A stretch of DNA of 18,806 nt, from the NCBI GenBank assembly GCA_049509675.1, contig JBEKZQ010000050.1, positions 1 to 18,806 on the forward strand. The letters are read 5' to 3'. Origin of the DNA: JBEKZQ01 sp049509675 (lineage in GTDB: Bacteria; Planctomycetota; Planctomycetia; Pirellulales; Thermoguttaceae). A model generated the notes under the pieces. It made no database searches, had not been told where the DNA came from, and was given only the letters and a program-made list of their open reading frames with translations. Shown here piece after piece: positions 1 through 7,632 of this stretch. Position numbers and translations under genes: made by a program. Position 1 is the stretch's first letter. Each line of letters opens with the position of its first letter.

Positions 1-1439
1 ACGGTACGCTCTGGTGCGAACAGCCGATGCCTGTTCAATTGTATTTTGCGATTGACCGCGTGAAGACGCTTGCGCCGCAGCATCCCGAATGGAAGAACAA
101 TGAACCGTTCGCCTCGCTGCTCAAGGGTGATTTGAATACCGCGCTCGCAGGAGGCGACCATGCGATTCTGGAACTCATCATGGCTACGCACACGGGCATG
201 ACCACGGTGGAATTTGAGCAGATCGTTAAGGACTGGATCGCCACCGCGAAACATCCGAAGACCGGCAAGCTCTTCACCGAAATGGCTTATCAGCCGATGC
301 TCGAACTGCTCGCCTACCTGCGCGCGAACGGCTTTAAGAACTTCATCGTTTCTGGTGGCGGCGTCGAGTTCATGCGCCCGTGGACGGAGCAGGTCTATGG
401 CATCCCACCGGAACAGGTCATCGGCAGCAGCGTCAGGACGAAGTTTGAGATGCGCGACGGCAAGCCGGTGATCGTCCGTCTGCCGGAGTTGAACTTCAAC
501 GACGACAAAGCCGACAAGCCCATCGGAATCAACCAGTACATTGGCCGCCGACCCATCGCCGCCTTCGGCAACTCCCGCGGCGACAAAGAAATGTTGGAAT
601 ACACGCAGGGTGGCAGCGGTGCGCGGTTCGAGCTTTTGGTTCTGCACGATGATGCGGCGCGAGAGTACGCCTATGGTCCGGCCCTGGGATTGCCCAATCC
701 GAAACTGGGTGCCTTCACGCCGGCACTTTACGAGCAAGCGAAGAAGGACGGCTGGACCGTCGTCAGCATGAAGGATGATTGGAAGCAGGTATTCCCTGCT
801 GCGCAGTCCGCAGTCACAGCCATTGACATCTTGCTGGAGCCGGACGCTACGATGATCAGGCATGCGGAAGCCGTTAACGCCCGCCTGCTCAAAGTCTTCC
901 CGAAGGGCTTCGCGCTAGACGCCTCCCACCATCCCCACATCACCTTGGTACAGCGTTTCGTCCGTACCGAAAACCTGGATAAGGTCTATGCCGCCGTCGG
1001 CAAGGTCTTCGCCACCGCCAATGTGACCGGCCTGAAGCTGGAAGCCTTCAAGTACTATTACATTCCGGACAAGGACCTGGGCCTCTCGGGCATTGTCATC
1101 AAGCCGACCCCGGAATTGCTCAAGCTGGAACAAGAGGTGATCGACGCCGTGACCCCGTTTGCCGTGGAGACCGGAACCTCGGCCGCATTCGTCACCGGCG
1201 ACGTCCCCGAGGTCAACCCGTTCTTGATCAAGTATGTTTCGGAGTTCGTGCCGACGTCTTCCGGCGAACATTATCATCCGCACGTTACCACCGGTCTCGC
1301 CCCCAAGGATTACCTGGACAAAATGCTTGCGGAACCGTTCGAGACGTTCACTTTCTCGCCAGCCGGCGCGGCTGTTTACCATCTGGGCCACTTCGGCACG
1401 GCGGCGAAGAAGCTCAAAGAATGGGATTTGAGGCCATGA
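1..1439 (+). CDS. HAD-family phosphatase fused to a C-terminal 2H phosphoesterase (2'-5' RNA ligase-like) domain; 5' end missing
   Basis: The frame is open from the first base. The partial codon at 1-2 followed by GTLWCEQP reads as the end of HAD motif I (D-x-D-G-T), so the true start lies upstream and the ATG at 27 is internal. The N-terminal half is a HAD phosphatase: FIVSGGG near 342-362 fits motif II and GNSRGDKEM near 567-593 fits motif IV. The usual family end comes near WTVVSMKDDW at 753-782. The same frame then continues for about 200 residues as a 2H phosphoesterase, with the two H-x-T motifs HIT at 936-944 and HVT at 1281-1289, spaced as expected for one domain. HAD enzymes remove phosphate from small molecules; 2H enzymes open cyclic phosphates or RNA-type 2',3' or 2',5' linkages. 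The substrate is unknown. The alternative is two formerly adjacent genes joined by loss of a stop. No partner gene is visible. Confidence 0.85.
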   Translation, partial: GTLWCEQPMPVQLYFAIDRVKTLAPQHPEWKNNEPFASLLKGDLNTALAGGDHAILELIMATHTGMTTVEFEQIVKDWIATAKHPKTGKLFTEMAYQPMLELLAYLRANGFKNFIVSGGGVEFMRPWTEQVYGIPPEQVIGSSVRTKFEMRDGKPVIVRLPELNFNDDKADKPIGINQYIGRRPIAAFGNSRGDKEMLEYTQGGSGARFELLVLHDDAAREYAYGPALGLPNPKLGAFTPALYEQAKKDGWTVVSMKDDWKQVFPAAQSAVTAIDILLEPDATMIRHAEAVNARLLKVFPKGFALDASHHPHITLVQRFVRTENLDKVYAAVGKVFATANVTGLKLEAFKYYYIPDKDLGLSGIVIKPTPELLKLEQEVIDAVTPFAVETGTSAAFVTGDVPEVNPFLIKYVSEFVPTSSGEHYHPHVTTGLAPKDYLDKMLAEPFETFTFSPAGAAVYHLGHFGTAAKKLKEWDLRP

Positions 1440-1549
1440 GGCAACCGACGCCGCGATCAAAAGAGCACTGAGTAGTCAACACATTCGTCTCGTAATTTCG
1501 TCCGTATTCCCAGACGTGCAACATACGATCGTTGGCTTAAACGCCTGGA

Positions 1550-2029
1550 TCAAGCTGAGACCGCATTAAGCATCCCGATCCACTGGCCCATGCAGCGGTG
1601 ATAGGCACCCCAGAAATGGACCAGGCAGGGGCGGTTGCCGGTGGCCCGGCAGTGACCATGTCGGGCTGGATGAGAGAATCCTGGGTGGCCATCACGCAGA
1701 ATACCGGAACTCCCCGCAGTAACGGGTTTCGAGCGCCGCGCTTGCCAGGTCGATGCGGCCCTCGGTTGAGATGAATTCCAAGAGGCGGCGGCACTCGGCG
1801 CCGTAATCCTGGTTCGACGGGAAGTTCGATCGGTCGGCAAGCCGAGCCTTGACGCTGGCGTTCCACTTGAAGTGGTGGACCACGTATTGCCGAGGTTCAC
1901 CGATGGGCCAGCGATCGACGCAGCCGACGCGGGTATCGTGGTGGCCTTCGTTTGCCAGTGCGGCGCAGCCGCGAAGCAGCATGATCTTGCGGCAGTCGCT
2001 CCAGCCGATCCGTTCAAAGTACGGGCTGA
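1550..2029 (-). pseudogene. Degraded C-terminal remnants of a glycosyltransferase, in two frames
   Basis: Two stretches look like pieces of a glycosyltransferase tail but lie in different frames. The upstream piece (about 1692-2026) reads PYFERIGWSDCRKIM, then VVHHFKWNASVKARL, then GAECRRLLEFISTEGRID. The HHFKW block followed by a basic helix and a G-R-I-D end resembles the C-terminal part of glycosyltransferases that end in an FKW motif. It stops at the TGA near 1692. The second piece (about 1550-1690) is in another frame and reads RPCLVHFWGAYHRCMGQW, again sugar-transferase-like. Neither has a start or a catalytic core. I read this as debris from one or two transferases, next to the transferase-like gene at 2030-2725. 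The family assignment rests on short motifs only. Between 1440 and 1549 I see nothing. Confidence 0.4.
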
Positions 2030-2725
2030 TTATCCGGCAGTGGCTGCCAGGCGAGCCGCCACGTAGCAGTCGCGGTCATCGCCGTTGGGATGATTATCCT
2101 CGTAGATCCGCTCGCCGATGAATCGCAGCCCTTCGGCACGCCGCGCTGGAAATGGCTGGATGACCCCTCCGTGGCCGTGGCGGTTGCCGAACTCTGTATG
2201 GACCATCGTCTTGTCGCGGATCGTCGGCCAAAGGCACTCCGCGATGAGGGATTCGTCCGATCCATATTCATCCCCGTGGTTAGAGCGCCAGGAATCGATC
2301 TGTCCGGCCATGTCATGGATTGAGGCGCGATGGCCGTCGAAATCGCAAAGGGTTACCGGGTGCCCGTGCCCAGGGTGATCCCGCGTGGTGTGGAGAGGCA
2401 GGCCACTGTCGAGCCAGGATTCGACGGATTGGCGTTCACGATAGGTCGGGCGGCTGTCGGCGTCGCGGATACCCCATCGCACAAAGCCTGGATCGTCAAT
2501 CGTCAGGAGCCGCCAAAACATCCCGCCCTGCCAATTTGGCCACTGCGGCGCCCGGACCACATCGGACGCCGCCGCCCGCAAGGCGTCGATCGTTGCCTCG
2601 GGCGTGAAATCGTCCACATAGACCCGCACGGTCCAGTCGGGATAGATCCACTTGGCGAGCTTTGCGTTCTCGATCGCCCCGAGATTGTATCGTGGACTTC
2701 CGCCGGAAAGACTGAAAGCGAGCAC
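2030..2725 (-). CDS. Small nucleotide-sugar glycosyltransferase-like protein (GTG start), possibly intact
   Basis: This 231-residue reading starts at GTG (2725) with VLAFSLSGGSPRYNLGAIEN and continues with AKLAKWIYPDWTVRVYVDD. That pattern recalls a family of small glycosyltransferase-like proteins from phages and environmental bacteria (roughly 220-250 residues). The central block GMFWRLLTIDDPGF is followed by RDADSR, a D-x-D-type motif expected to bind a metal and nucleotide-sugar. The C-terminal part has LAECLWPTIRDK followed by VHTEF. The residues around GHGHPVTLCDFDG look unlike the family and could hide a compensated frameshift. No Shine-Dalgarno precedes the GTG. The same frame is open upstream into a restriction-enzyme fragment, so the N-terminus is uncertain. 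It sits in a region of truncated genes and may itself be decaying. Confidence 0.5.
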   Translation of the reverse strand: MLAFSLSGGSPRYNLGAIENAKLAKWIYPDWTVRVYVDDFTPEATIDALRAAASDVVRAPQWPNWQGGMFWRLLTIDDPGFVRWGIRDADSRPTYRERQSVESWLDSGLPLHTTRDHPGHGHPVTLCDFDGHRASIHDMAGQIDSWRSNHGDEYGSDESLIAECLWPTIRDKTMVHTEFGNRHGHGGVIQPFPARRAEGLRFIGERIYEDNHPNGDDRDCYVAARLAATAG

Positions 2726-3166
2726 GCCGCCACGATCGTGGCGACCGGCGGCATCGACAACGGCAATCGGGGCGAACTGATCCTTCGCGACGATGCCAAA
2801 CTCAATGCCCGTTTCCTTCTCGATCTCCTTCTGGAGGTTCTCGGCGAACTGCTCGACGCCCTCGGTGGCGATGACGGTCAGCGTGTTGACATCGAAGCCC
2901 CGCAGCCGTTCCCCGTCCTGGTTGACACAGAGGCGCAGGCCGCGCCCGATGGTCTGGCGGCGTTCACGCTCCGTGCCCATCTCGCGCAGGGCGCAAATCT
3001 GGAAGACGTTCGGGTTGTCCCAGCCCTCCTTGAGCGCCGAATGGGAGAAAATGAACTTCAGCCGGGTCTCGAAGCTCAGCAGCTTCTCCTTCTCTCGCAT
3101 AATCAGGCTATAGGCCCGCTCGGCGTTGTCGCGGTTTGCTTGGTTGTTCTCGTCCGTGTCCGTCCA
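2726..3166 (-). pseudogene. Fragment of a type III restriction enzyme Res (helicase/nuclease) subunit
   Basis: About 147 residues match the helicase C-terminal lobe of type III restriction Res subunits. WTDTDENNQAN leads into YSLIMREKEKLLSFETRLKF, then FIFSHSALKEGWDNPNVFQI and RRQTIGRGLRLCVNQDGER (helicase motif VI-like, Q-x-x-G-R-G-x-R). It ends in TLTVIATEGVEQFAENLQKE. In the family this lobe follows motifs I-III and is followed by a PD-(D/E)XK nuclease; here both are missing and no Mod methylase gene is nearby. The frame is fused without a stop to a helicase piece upstream (3167-3424) and to the transferase-like gene downstream (from 2725). It is a relic and cannot be functional as a restriction enzyme. 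Confidence 0.7.
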
Positions 3167-3424
3167 GCCGCCCTTCTTGATGATCCGCCGCATAAGGCGG
3201 TCGTAGCGCGTCTCGCGGTCGTTGTGACTGGACTTGTTGCGGAAGTTGTGGCTCTCGTCGATCACCACCAGGTCGTAGTTGCCCCAGTTGACGTGGGCCA
3301 GGTCGATGTCGCCGGAGCTGCCGTTGTCGCGGGAGAGGTCGGTGTGGTTCAGCACATCGTAGTTAAAGCGGTCGGCGGCCAGGAAGTTGCGGCGGTCGTT
3401 GGCCTTATAGAGCGTCCAGTTGTC
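3167..3424 (-). pseudogene. Fragment of an SNF2/DEAD-type helicase (Walker B region)
   Basis: These 86 residues begin DNWTLYKANDRRNFLAADRF and contain YDLVVIDESHNFRN, a Walker B/DEAH-type box (D-E-S-H), followed by RETRYDRLMRRIIKKGG. This resembles the first lobe of SNF2-like helicases found in phage-defence and restriction loci, just before the S-A-T motif that should follow. Here the S-A-T motif and everything after it are replaced by a piece of an unrelated Res subunit. The Walker A region is also missing upstream. The likely origin is a defence-island helicase, but the exact system cannot be named from so short a piece. Confidence 0.6.
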
Positions 3425-3425
3425 G

Positions 3426-3525
3426 CGGCGTACCACCGCATCCAGTCCTCGGCCGTCCAGTTCACGCGCTCGATGATGGCCGGCGCTACCTTGGGCGCGC
3501 GTTTCCTTTTCGACCGCTTGGCCAC
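3426..3525 (-). pseudogene. N-terminal fragment of an unidentified small basic protein
   Basis: A GTG at 3525 opens a frame reading VAKRSKRKRAPKVAPAIIER, followed by VNWTAEDWMRWYA. The lysine/arginine-rich start followed by a tryptophan-rich helix looks like a real protein N-terminus, and the frame turns into out-of-register helicase sequence around 3426. I do not recognise the family. It would be the most upstream of the joined gene pieces on the minus strand. The call rests on composition alone. Confidence 0.25.
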
Positions 3526-3539
3526 GGTAACGTAAACCC

Positions 3540-3558
3540 TTGCGGCGCAACGCCGCAA
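3540..3558. repeat. Hairpin repeat, 8-bp stem (TTGCGGCG / CGCCGCAA)
   Basis: TTGCGGCG at 3540-3547 and CGCCGCAA at 3551-3558 are exact inverted copies around a CAA loop. It lies between the gene fragments and the 3' end of the glycosyltransferase at 3720. The rest of 3526-3719 holds no gene; it contains this and one further hairpin at 3663-3679. Confidence 0.7.
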
Positions 3559-3662
3559 AAGGCGGACGATCTCTGAACGGGCGTAAAATCGTCTGCCAGA
3601 GAATCTTGCCGCGCGCAAGCCACCGGACTTCTGAAAATGCCACGCGGCCTTTTGGCCGAATG

Positions 3663-3679
3663 CACTGGCGAAGCCAGTG
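3663..3679. repeat. Palindrome CACTGGC-GAA-GCCAGTG
   Basis: A 7-bp stem with a GAA loop, fully symmetric. It stands 41 bases beyond the stop codon of the minus-strand glycosyltransferase ending at 3720, so it could fold in that transcript's 3' end. No T-run follows, so it is not a standard intrinsic terminator. From memory, the word is frequent between genes in some planctomycete genomes; this was not checked. Confidence 0.6.
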
Positions 3680-3719
3680 GCACCCAATTCAAGAGCGCTC
3701 GAAAGCTTGCGTCCGGGCG

Positions 3720-5474
3720 CTACCGCCGCACCAGGGCGGAGCACTTCGCGGCCATGGCCCCCGCGTCGGTTGCCGGGCTCTTGGGAATGAACTTGAAGGT
3801 CTCGATGAAATCGACCGTTCGCGGGCCCTTCTCCCACTTGTCGTAAATGGGGAACGGGTACTTGTCGCGGGCGATCAGCAGATATTGCGTCTGCATGGTC
3901 GCCAGCCATTGCTGCAAAGGCCGGTCGTCGCGCTCTTCGGTCGATGAGCGAAACAGCACGCAACGCAGCGGCCAATCGGTGGAAACCCGATCCAATTGCG
4001 GCGGTTCGCCCCGCGCATGACGCGGCGAATAGATCCGCTGATTGCACAGGTACAATGCCGACCAGCCCCACTGGAACGTGCCGGGCGATAGGTTCTGCTT
4101 CAGGTCGGTCTCCAGGCACACCAACTCGCTGTCGTGCGCCAGATCGAACCAGAACCAGCGGGCGAATTCGCGGGCCCGCAGCGTGGTGCCCGACTTGTAC
4201 GGATGCGACAGATCGCGAAGCAGCGAAGCGCCGGCCACCATGAACAATCCGCTGAGCACGAGATTCAGGGGTGTGCAGTAGCGCAACCAGCGGGAAAGGC
4301 TGGCAGAGGGGGAAGGTTCCTCCACGGCCGCAGCGCGGCGCTTGTCAAGCCAGAGCAGGCCGCCGGAAATGCCCACGGCCGCCAACAGGCAGACTGCGGG
4401 GGCCTCGAACAAGGTGAAGCGGCAATGGCCGCCGTAGGGGAAGCGGTGCAGATAGGCGGCAAGGAAGTTCAAGCCCAAGGGGGTCAGCAGGATGCCCAAG
4501 AGCAGCCGCTGCCGCCGGGCAAGGATGGCGATGCCGGCCGCCCAGCACACGAGTGTGAGGCTGCTGCCCAAACTGGGACCGCCCACCGGATAGGCCAGCA
4601 TTCCGCCGGCATGCGTGGAGATCAGCCAGGTCAAGAGTTTCCAAGGGTGCATCAGCGAAGGCGGGAAGGTCTCTTGCCAGGTTTCCTCCATCATCTCCTG
4701 GTTCGCTCCCACCGCCGACCGGTTCAGGGCCAACAGGGCCAGGAAGGCCGCCACGAGGATGAGATTGAAGACGATCCAGGCCGGCACGCAGCGGGCCCGA
4801 TCGCGGCAGCGCCAAAGCACGGCGGCGACCACCAGGCTGATGCCGCCGGCCACGAACACGCTGGGGTAGGAGAAACCGACGACCGGTCCCACCAGTGCCG
4901 CCAGCACCCAGAGCCAACGGCTCGTGTCCGGGCGCCGCAACCACTCGACCAGCAGCGTCCACATCAGCAAGGCCAGAAACAGATCGCAGCCGTACGGTTT
5001 GGCCTCGGCCGAGTAGCGGATGGCGGGATAGGCGACGGCAAACATGCCCACCGCCAGCAGCAGCGGCGTGCCGCGCAACAATCGGCCGGCGAGGTGGCGG
5101 AACAAGCACAGGCTCCCCAGCCCGCACAGGAAGGGAATCAATCGCAGCGTGCATTCGGAGAACCCCAGCAGCTTCACCACGGTCAGTTGGGCCCACAAGA
5201 ACAAGGGCGGCGCCACCTGGTGGTACGTCAACGGATCGAGCAACTGGCGATATCCGCGATCGAGATAATTGGCCGCCAGCATGGCCTCGTCTTCCCACAG
5301 GGGGAACTGCAGCAGGTAGCGGACCGTCCGCGCGGCCAGCCCGATCAACAGCAAGGCCCAGATCCACTGGGCTTGGCGCTGCGGACTAAGCGGGTCGGCC
5401 CCGGCGGGGAAGACTTCCAGCGGCAAGAGCGCCGCTGCTCTGGGCCGCGGTTCGCCTTCCCGGGGATTTTTCAT
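3720..5474 (-). CDS. Integral-membrane GT-C glycosyltransferase (GT39/ArnT-like), second of a tandem pair
   Basis: I choose the ATG at 5474 (MKNPREGEP, 584 residues) because GGGAG (5481-5485 on the minus strand) stands exactly 6 bases before it. An ATG at 5489, overlapping the upstream stop as TGATG, is possible but has no usable Shine-Dalgarno spacing. A short cytoplasmic N-terminus precedes TM1 (about 37-55). Then comes FPLWEDEAMLA with E61-D62-E63, the acidic motif of the first external loop of GT-C enzymes, which use polyprenyl-phosphate sugar donors. Many further hydrophobic segments follow, including AVGMFAVAYPAIRYSAEAKP. About 170 C-terminal residues form a soluble domain (RIYSPRHARG, then PLRCVLFRSSTEE). 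It is clearly paralogous to its upstream neighbour and probably co-transcribed with it. Donor and acceptor sugars are unknown. Cell-envelope or exopolysaccharide glycosylation is the likely role. Confidence 0.85.
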   Translation of the reverse strand: MKNPREGEPRPRAAALLPLEVFPAGADPLSPQRQAQWIWALLLIGLAARTVRYLLQFPLWEDEAMLAANYLDRGYRQLLDPLTYHQVAPPLFLWAQLTVVKLLGFSECTLRLIPFLCGLGSLCLFRHLAGRLLRGTPLLLAVGMFAVAYPAIRYSAEAKPYGCDLFLALLMWTLLVEWLRRPDTSRWLWVLAALVGPVVGFSYPSVFVAGGISLVVAAVLWRCRDRARCVPAWIVFNLILVAAFLALLALNRSAVGANQEMMEETWQETFPPSLMHPWKLLTWLISTHAGGMLAYPVGGPSLGSSLTLVCWAAGIAILARRQRLLLGILLTPLGLNFLAAYLHRFPYGGHCRFTLFEAPAVCLLAAVGISGGLLWLDKRRAAAVEEPSPSASLSRWLRYCTPLNLVLSGLFMVAGASLLRDLSHPYKSGTTLRAREFARWFWFDLAHDSELVCLETDLKQNLSPGTFQWGWSALYLCNQRIYSPRHARGEPPQLDRVSTDWPLRCVLFRSSTEERDDRPLQQWLATMQTQYLLIARDKYPFPIYDKWEKGPRTVDFIETFKFIPKSPATDAGAMAAKCSALVRR

Positions 5475-5488
5475 TGCGTGCTCCCACA

Positions 5489-7198
5489 TCACTCCGGCCG
5501 TCCCGGGAAAAGGGGGCGGTCCCCCGCGCGGTCCGCCAGTGCATCGCGCGGCACGAACTCGTACAACTCGATACGGTCCACGTACAACAGCTCCCGTTCC
5601 TTGCGGAAGAACGGCAGCGGATATTCCTCCTTGCCGACCAGGCGGTAGCGGGCTTGCATTTCCCCGAGCCACTGGAGTCGCGCCGCATCGTCATGCGCGG
5701 CATGGTCGGCGGCCGGCATGAAACAGGCGCAACGCAACGGCCGGCTCCGGGATACCTGGTCCAAGTGCGCGTCTTCCCGCCGGGCGTGCCGCGGCGAGTA
5801 GATGCGCTGATTGCAATAGTACAAGGAAGCGATGTCATCGCAGTCCCGCGGCGCATGGAACTTCTGGTGCAGATCGGTCTCCGCGCACACCAATTCCGCG
5901 CCGATCGCCTTGTCGAACCAGAACCAGCGGGCGAAGTCGCGGTTGCGCATGAAGCAGGTTTCTTTGTAGGGCTTAAAGAAGTCGCGCGTGGAGGCGGCCA
6001 CTCCGATCACCGCCAGAACGGCCGCGGTCACTACCACCGGCGCGGCGGCCGGCCAGCGGCGTCCGCGGAGGAGCGACAGCAGGGCCGCTCCGCCCAACCC
6101 GGTCAACAGGCACACGATCGGCGCCAGGTAGAGGGCGAAGCGCACGTGGCCGGCGTAGGGATAGCAGTGCATGGCGGCGGCGATGAAGTTCAGAGCCAAG
6201 GGGCACAGACATGCCGTCAGCAAGGCGAATCGCCGCCCGCGGAGCAACACCCAGACGGCGGCCGCCGAGCACAGGAACGTCAGCGTGCTGGCGCCGTGCG
6301 CTCCGCCCACCGGATACGACAAGGCCTCGCTGGTATGGCTTTCCAGCAGGAAAGCGGCCAGTCTTCCCGGCGAGCGCAGTGGCGGAAAGGTGTCCGACCA
6401 GCAGGCCCGCATCGCGGTCCCCGCCGAGGACATCTGGTTTGCGGCCGAGAAGGCGAACAGGGCGGCAAAACCGCCGCACAACGTCAGCCCGCAGGTTGCC
6501 CAGCGGAGCCAGGCCCGCCAAGTGCCCCGGCCGAGAAGTACCAGTCCCATGGCAAGGACGATTCCACCGCCCACGAACACGGCCGGAAAACTCAGCGCGA
6601 CGGCCACCGGCAGGGCGGCCGCCAGGGCCCAGGCCCAGCGGCGATCCTGCGGCGCGCGGCACCACTCGACGAACAACGTCAAAAGCGCCAGTGAGGCGAA
6701 CATGTCCGAGCCGTACGGCTTCGCCTCGGCGGAGTAGCGGATCAACGGGTAGGCCACGGCAAAGGCGCCCACCGCCAACAGCAGTGCCGTTCCGCCCAAC
6801 AGACGACTCGCCAGGTGGCGGAACAAGAACAGGCTGCCGATGCCGCAGAGCAACACGTACAACCGCAACGAGAACTCCGAGAAGCCCAGCAGTTTGATGA
6901 ACGTCAGTTGGATCCACAGGTACAACAGCGGGCCGACCTGCCGGAAATCCAACGGTTCGAGCAAGGCCAGATAGCCGCGATCCAGATAGCTATGGGCCAG
7001 GAAGGCCTCGTCCGGCCAGAGCGGGAAACGCAGCAGGAAGCGGATCAGCCGCACCACGATCCCCAGCGCGACGAGGGCCCACAGGATCCGCCTCAGCCGC
7101 AGGCTGCCCAGGGCCTCGGAAGCCGCGGGGAACGGGTCCAAGGGCGCAGCCGGCTGCGGCTGCCCGCTTCCATCCGGCCTGACCGTCAGTTCCTGCAT
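5489..7198 (-). CDS. Integral-membrane GT-C glycosyltransferase (GT39/ArnT-like), first of a tandem pair
   Basis: The start is set at the ATG at 7198 (MQELTVRPDGSG, 569 residues). The frame is open further upstream, but those 81 residues are low-complexity and absent from the paralogue; GAGG stands about 10 bases before this ATG. After an N-terminal cytoplasmic tail, TM1 lies at about 37-55, followed by FPLWPDEAFLA with D63-E64 as the GT-C catalytic acidic pair. YLDRGYLALLEPLDFRQVGP matches the paralogue's next block. Roughly ten hydrophobic helices follow, then a soluble C-terminal domain containing YYCNQRIYSPRHAR and LRCACFMPAADH. The stop TGA at 5489-5491 abuts the downstream paralogue, so the two form an operon and may act on the same lipid-linked substrate. 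The specific sugar cannot be read from sequence. Confidence 0.85.
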   Translation of the reverse strand: MQELTVRPDGSGQPQPAAPLDPFPAASEALGSLRLRRILWALVALGIVVRLIRFLLRFPLWPDEAFLAHSYLDRGYLALLEPLDFRQVGPLLYLWIQLTFIKLLGFSEFSLRLYVLLCGIGSLFLFRHLASRLLGGTALLLAVGAFAVAYPLIRYSAEAKPYGSDMFASLALLTLFVEWCRAPQDRRWAWALAAALPVAVALSFPAVFVGGGIVLAMGLVLLGRGTWRAWLRWATCGLTLCGGFAALFAFSAANQMSSAGTAMRACWSDTFPPLRSPGRLAAFLLESHTSEALSYPVGGAHGASTLTFLCSAAAVWVLLRGRRFALLTACLCPLALNFIAAAMHCYPYAGHVRFALYLAPIVCLLTGLGGAALLSLLRGRRWPAAAPVVVTAAVLAVIGVAASTRDFFKPYKETCFMRNRDFARWFWFDKAIGAELVCAETDLHQKFHAPRDCDDIASLYYCNQRIYSPRHARREDAHLDQVSRSRPLRCACFMPAADHAAHDDAARLQWLGEMQARYRLVGKEEYPLPFFRKERELLYVDRIELYEFVPRDALADRAGDRPLFPGRPE

Positions 7199-7513
7199 GT
7201 GCGGTCCGCCTCGCTGCTTGCGCGGCTCGCGCCAAAACGCGCGCCGGGCGCTACGACCCCGATGATCAAAAGGCGAACGATACCGGAATGGGGCGTCCTG
7301 GTCCAGTGGAAAAGTTCCAATCCACCTGAGCGGGGAGTGGGGGTGGTGGGGTATATCAGGCGAATTGCGCTGAGAGCCGGAAAACGGGAGAACGTCAAGA
7401 GGAGAATCGAGAAGAACTTTGTATCCTCCCGCATTATTCACCAGTAGTGGTTCTGGTGGGTCTTTGGTCGCTTGCCGCCTACTCTCGACTCTCGACCCTC
7501 GACTCTAGGCGAC
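7199..7513. other. Intergenic leader of the glycosyltransferase pair
   Basis: No gene is supported here. It contains a small hairpin (CACCAG 7439-7444 with CTGGTG 7453-7458) and a run of near-repeats of CTCGACTCT and CTCGACCCT at about 7482-7507, directly next to the palindromic element at 7514. It must hold the promoter for the minus-strand pair, but I find no convincing -35/-10 combination. Confidence 0.4.
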
Positions 7514-7627
7514 CGCGCGAGAATAACCTGTGCAATCCCAATGTAGTCGGCACACGCCGTGTGCCGTAAGTGGGCGGACGGCACACGGCGTGTGCCTGCT
7601 ACAATCTGTCCAAGTTATTCTCGCGCG
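7514..7627. repeat. 114-bp nested palindromic element (MITE/REPIN-like)
   Basis: The ends CGCGCGAGAATAAC (7514-7527) and GTTATTCTCGCGCG (7614-7627) are exact inverted copies. Inside them lie two long arms, GGCACACGCCGTGTGCCGT (7549-7567) and ACGGCACACGGCGTGTGCC (7578-7596), again exact inverted copies, each of which is itself near-palindromic. The flanks GTAG (7543-7546) and CTAC (7599-7602) also pair. No reading frame inside is supported. The element lies 5 bases beyond the stop codon of the KAS III gene, so it would be transcribed with that mRNA and could fold into a long stem. The architecture is that of a non-autonomous palindromic repeat moved by a transposase in trans; no such transposase is in the window. 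Confidence 0.85.
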
Positions 7628-7632
7628 AGCGC

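Noticed and set aside
2330..3535. Long plus-strand open frame of 401 codons
   Set aside because: It is the antisense shadow of recognisable helicase, Res and transferase sequence on the minus strand; its own translation has biased composition and no domain.
5475..5672. Longer N-terminus of the second glycosyltransferase
   Set aside because: It overlaps the upstream gene's 3' end out of frame and the ATG at 5474 has a well-placed GGGAG.
4134..6694. Long plus-strand open frames opposite the two glycosyltransferases
   Set aside because: Gln/Ala/Arg-rich mirror translations of high-GC membrane-protein genes, with no family signal.
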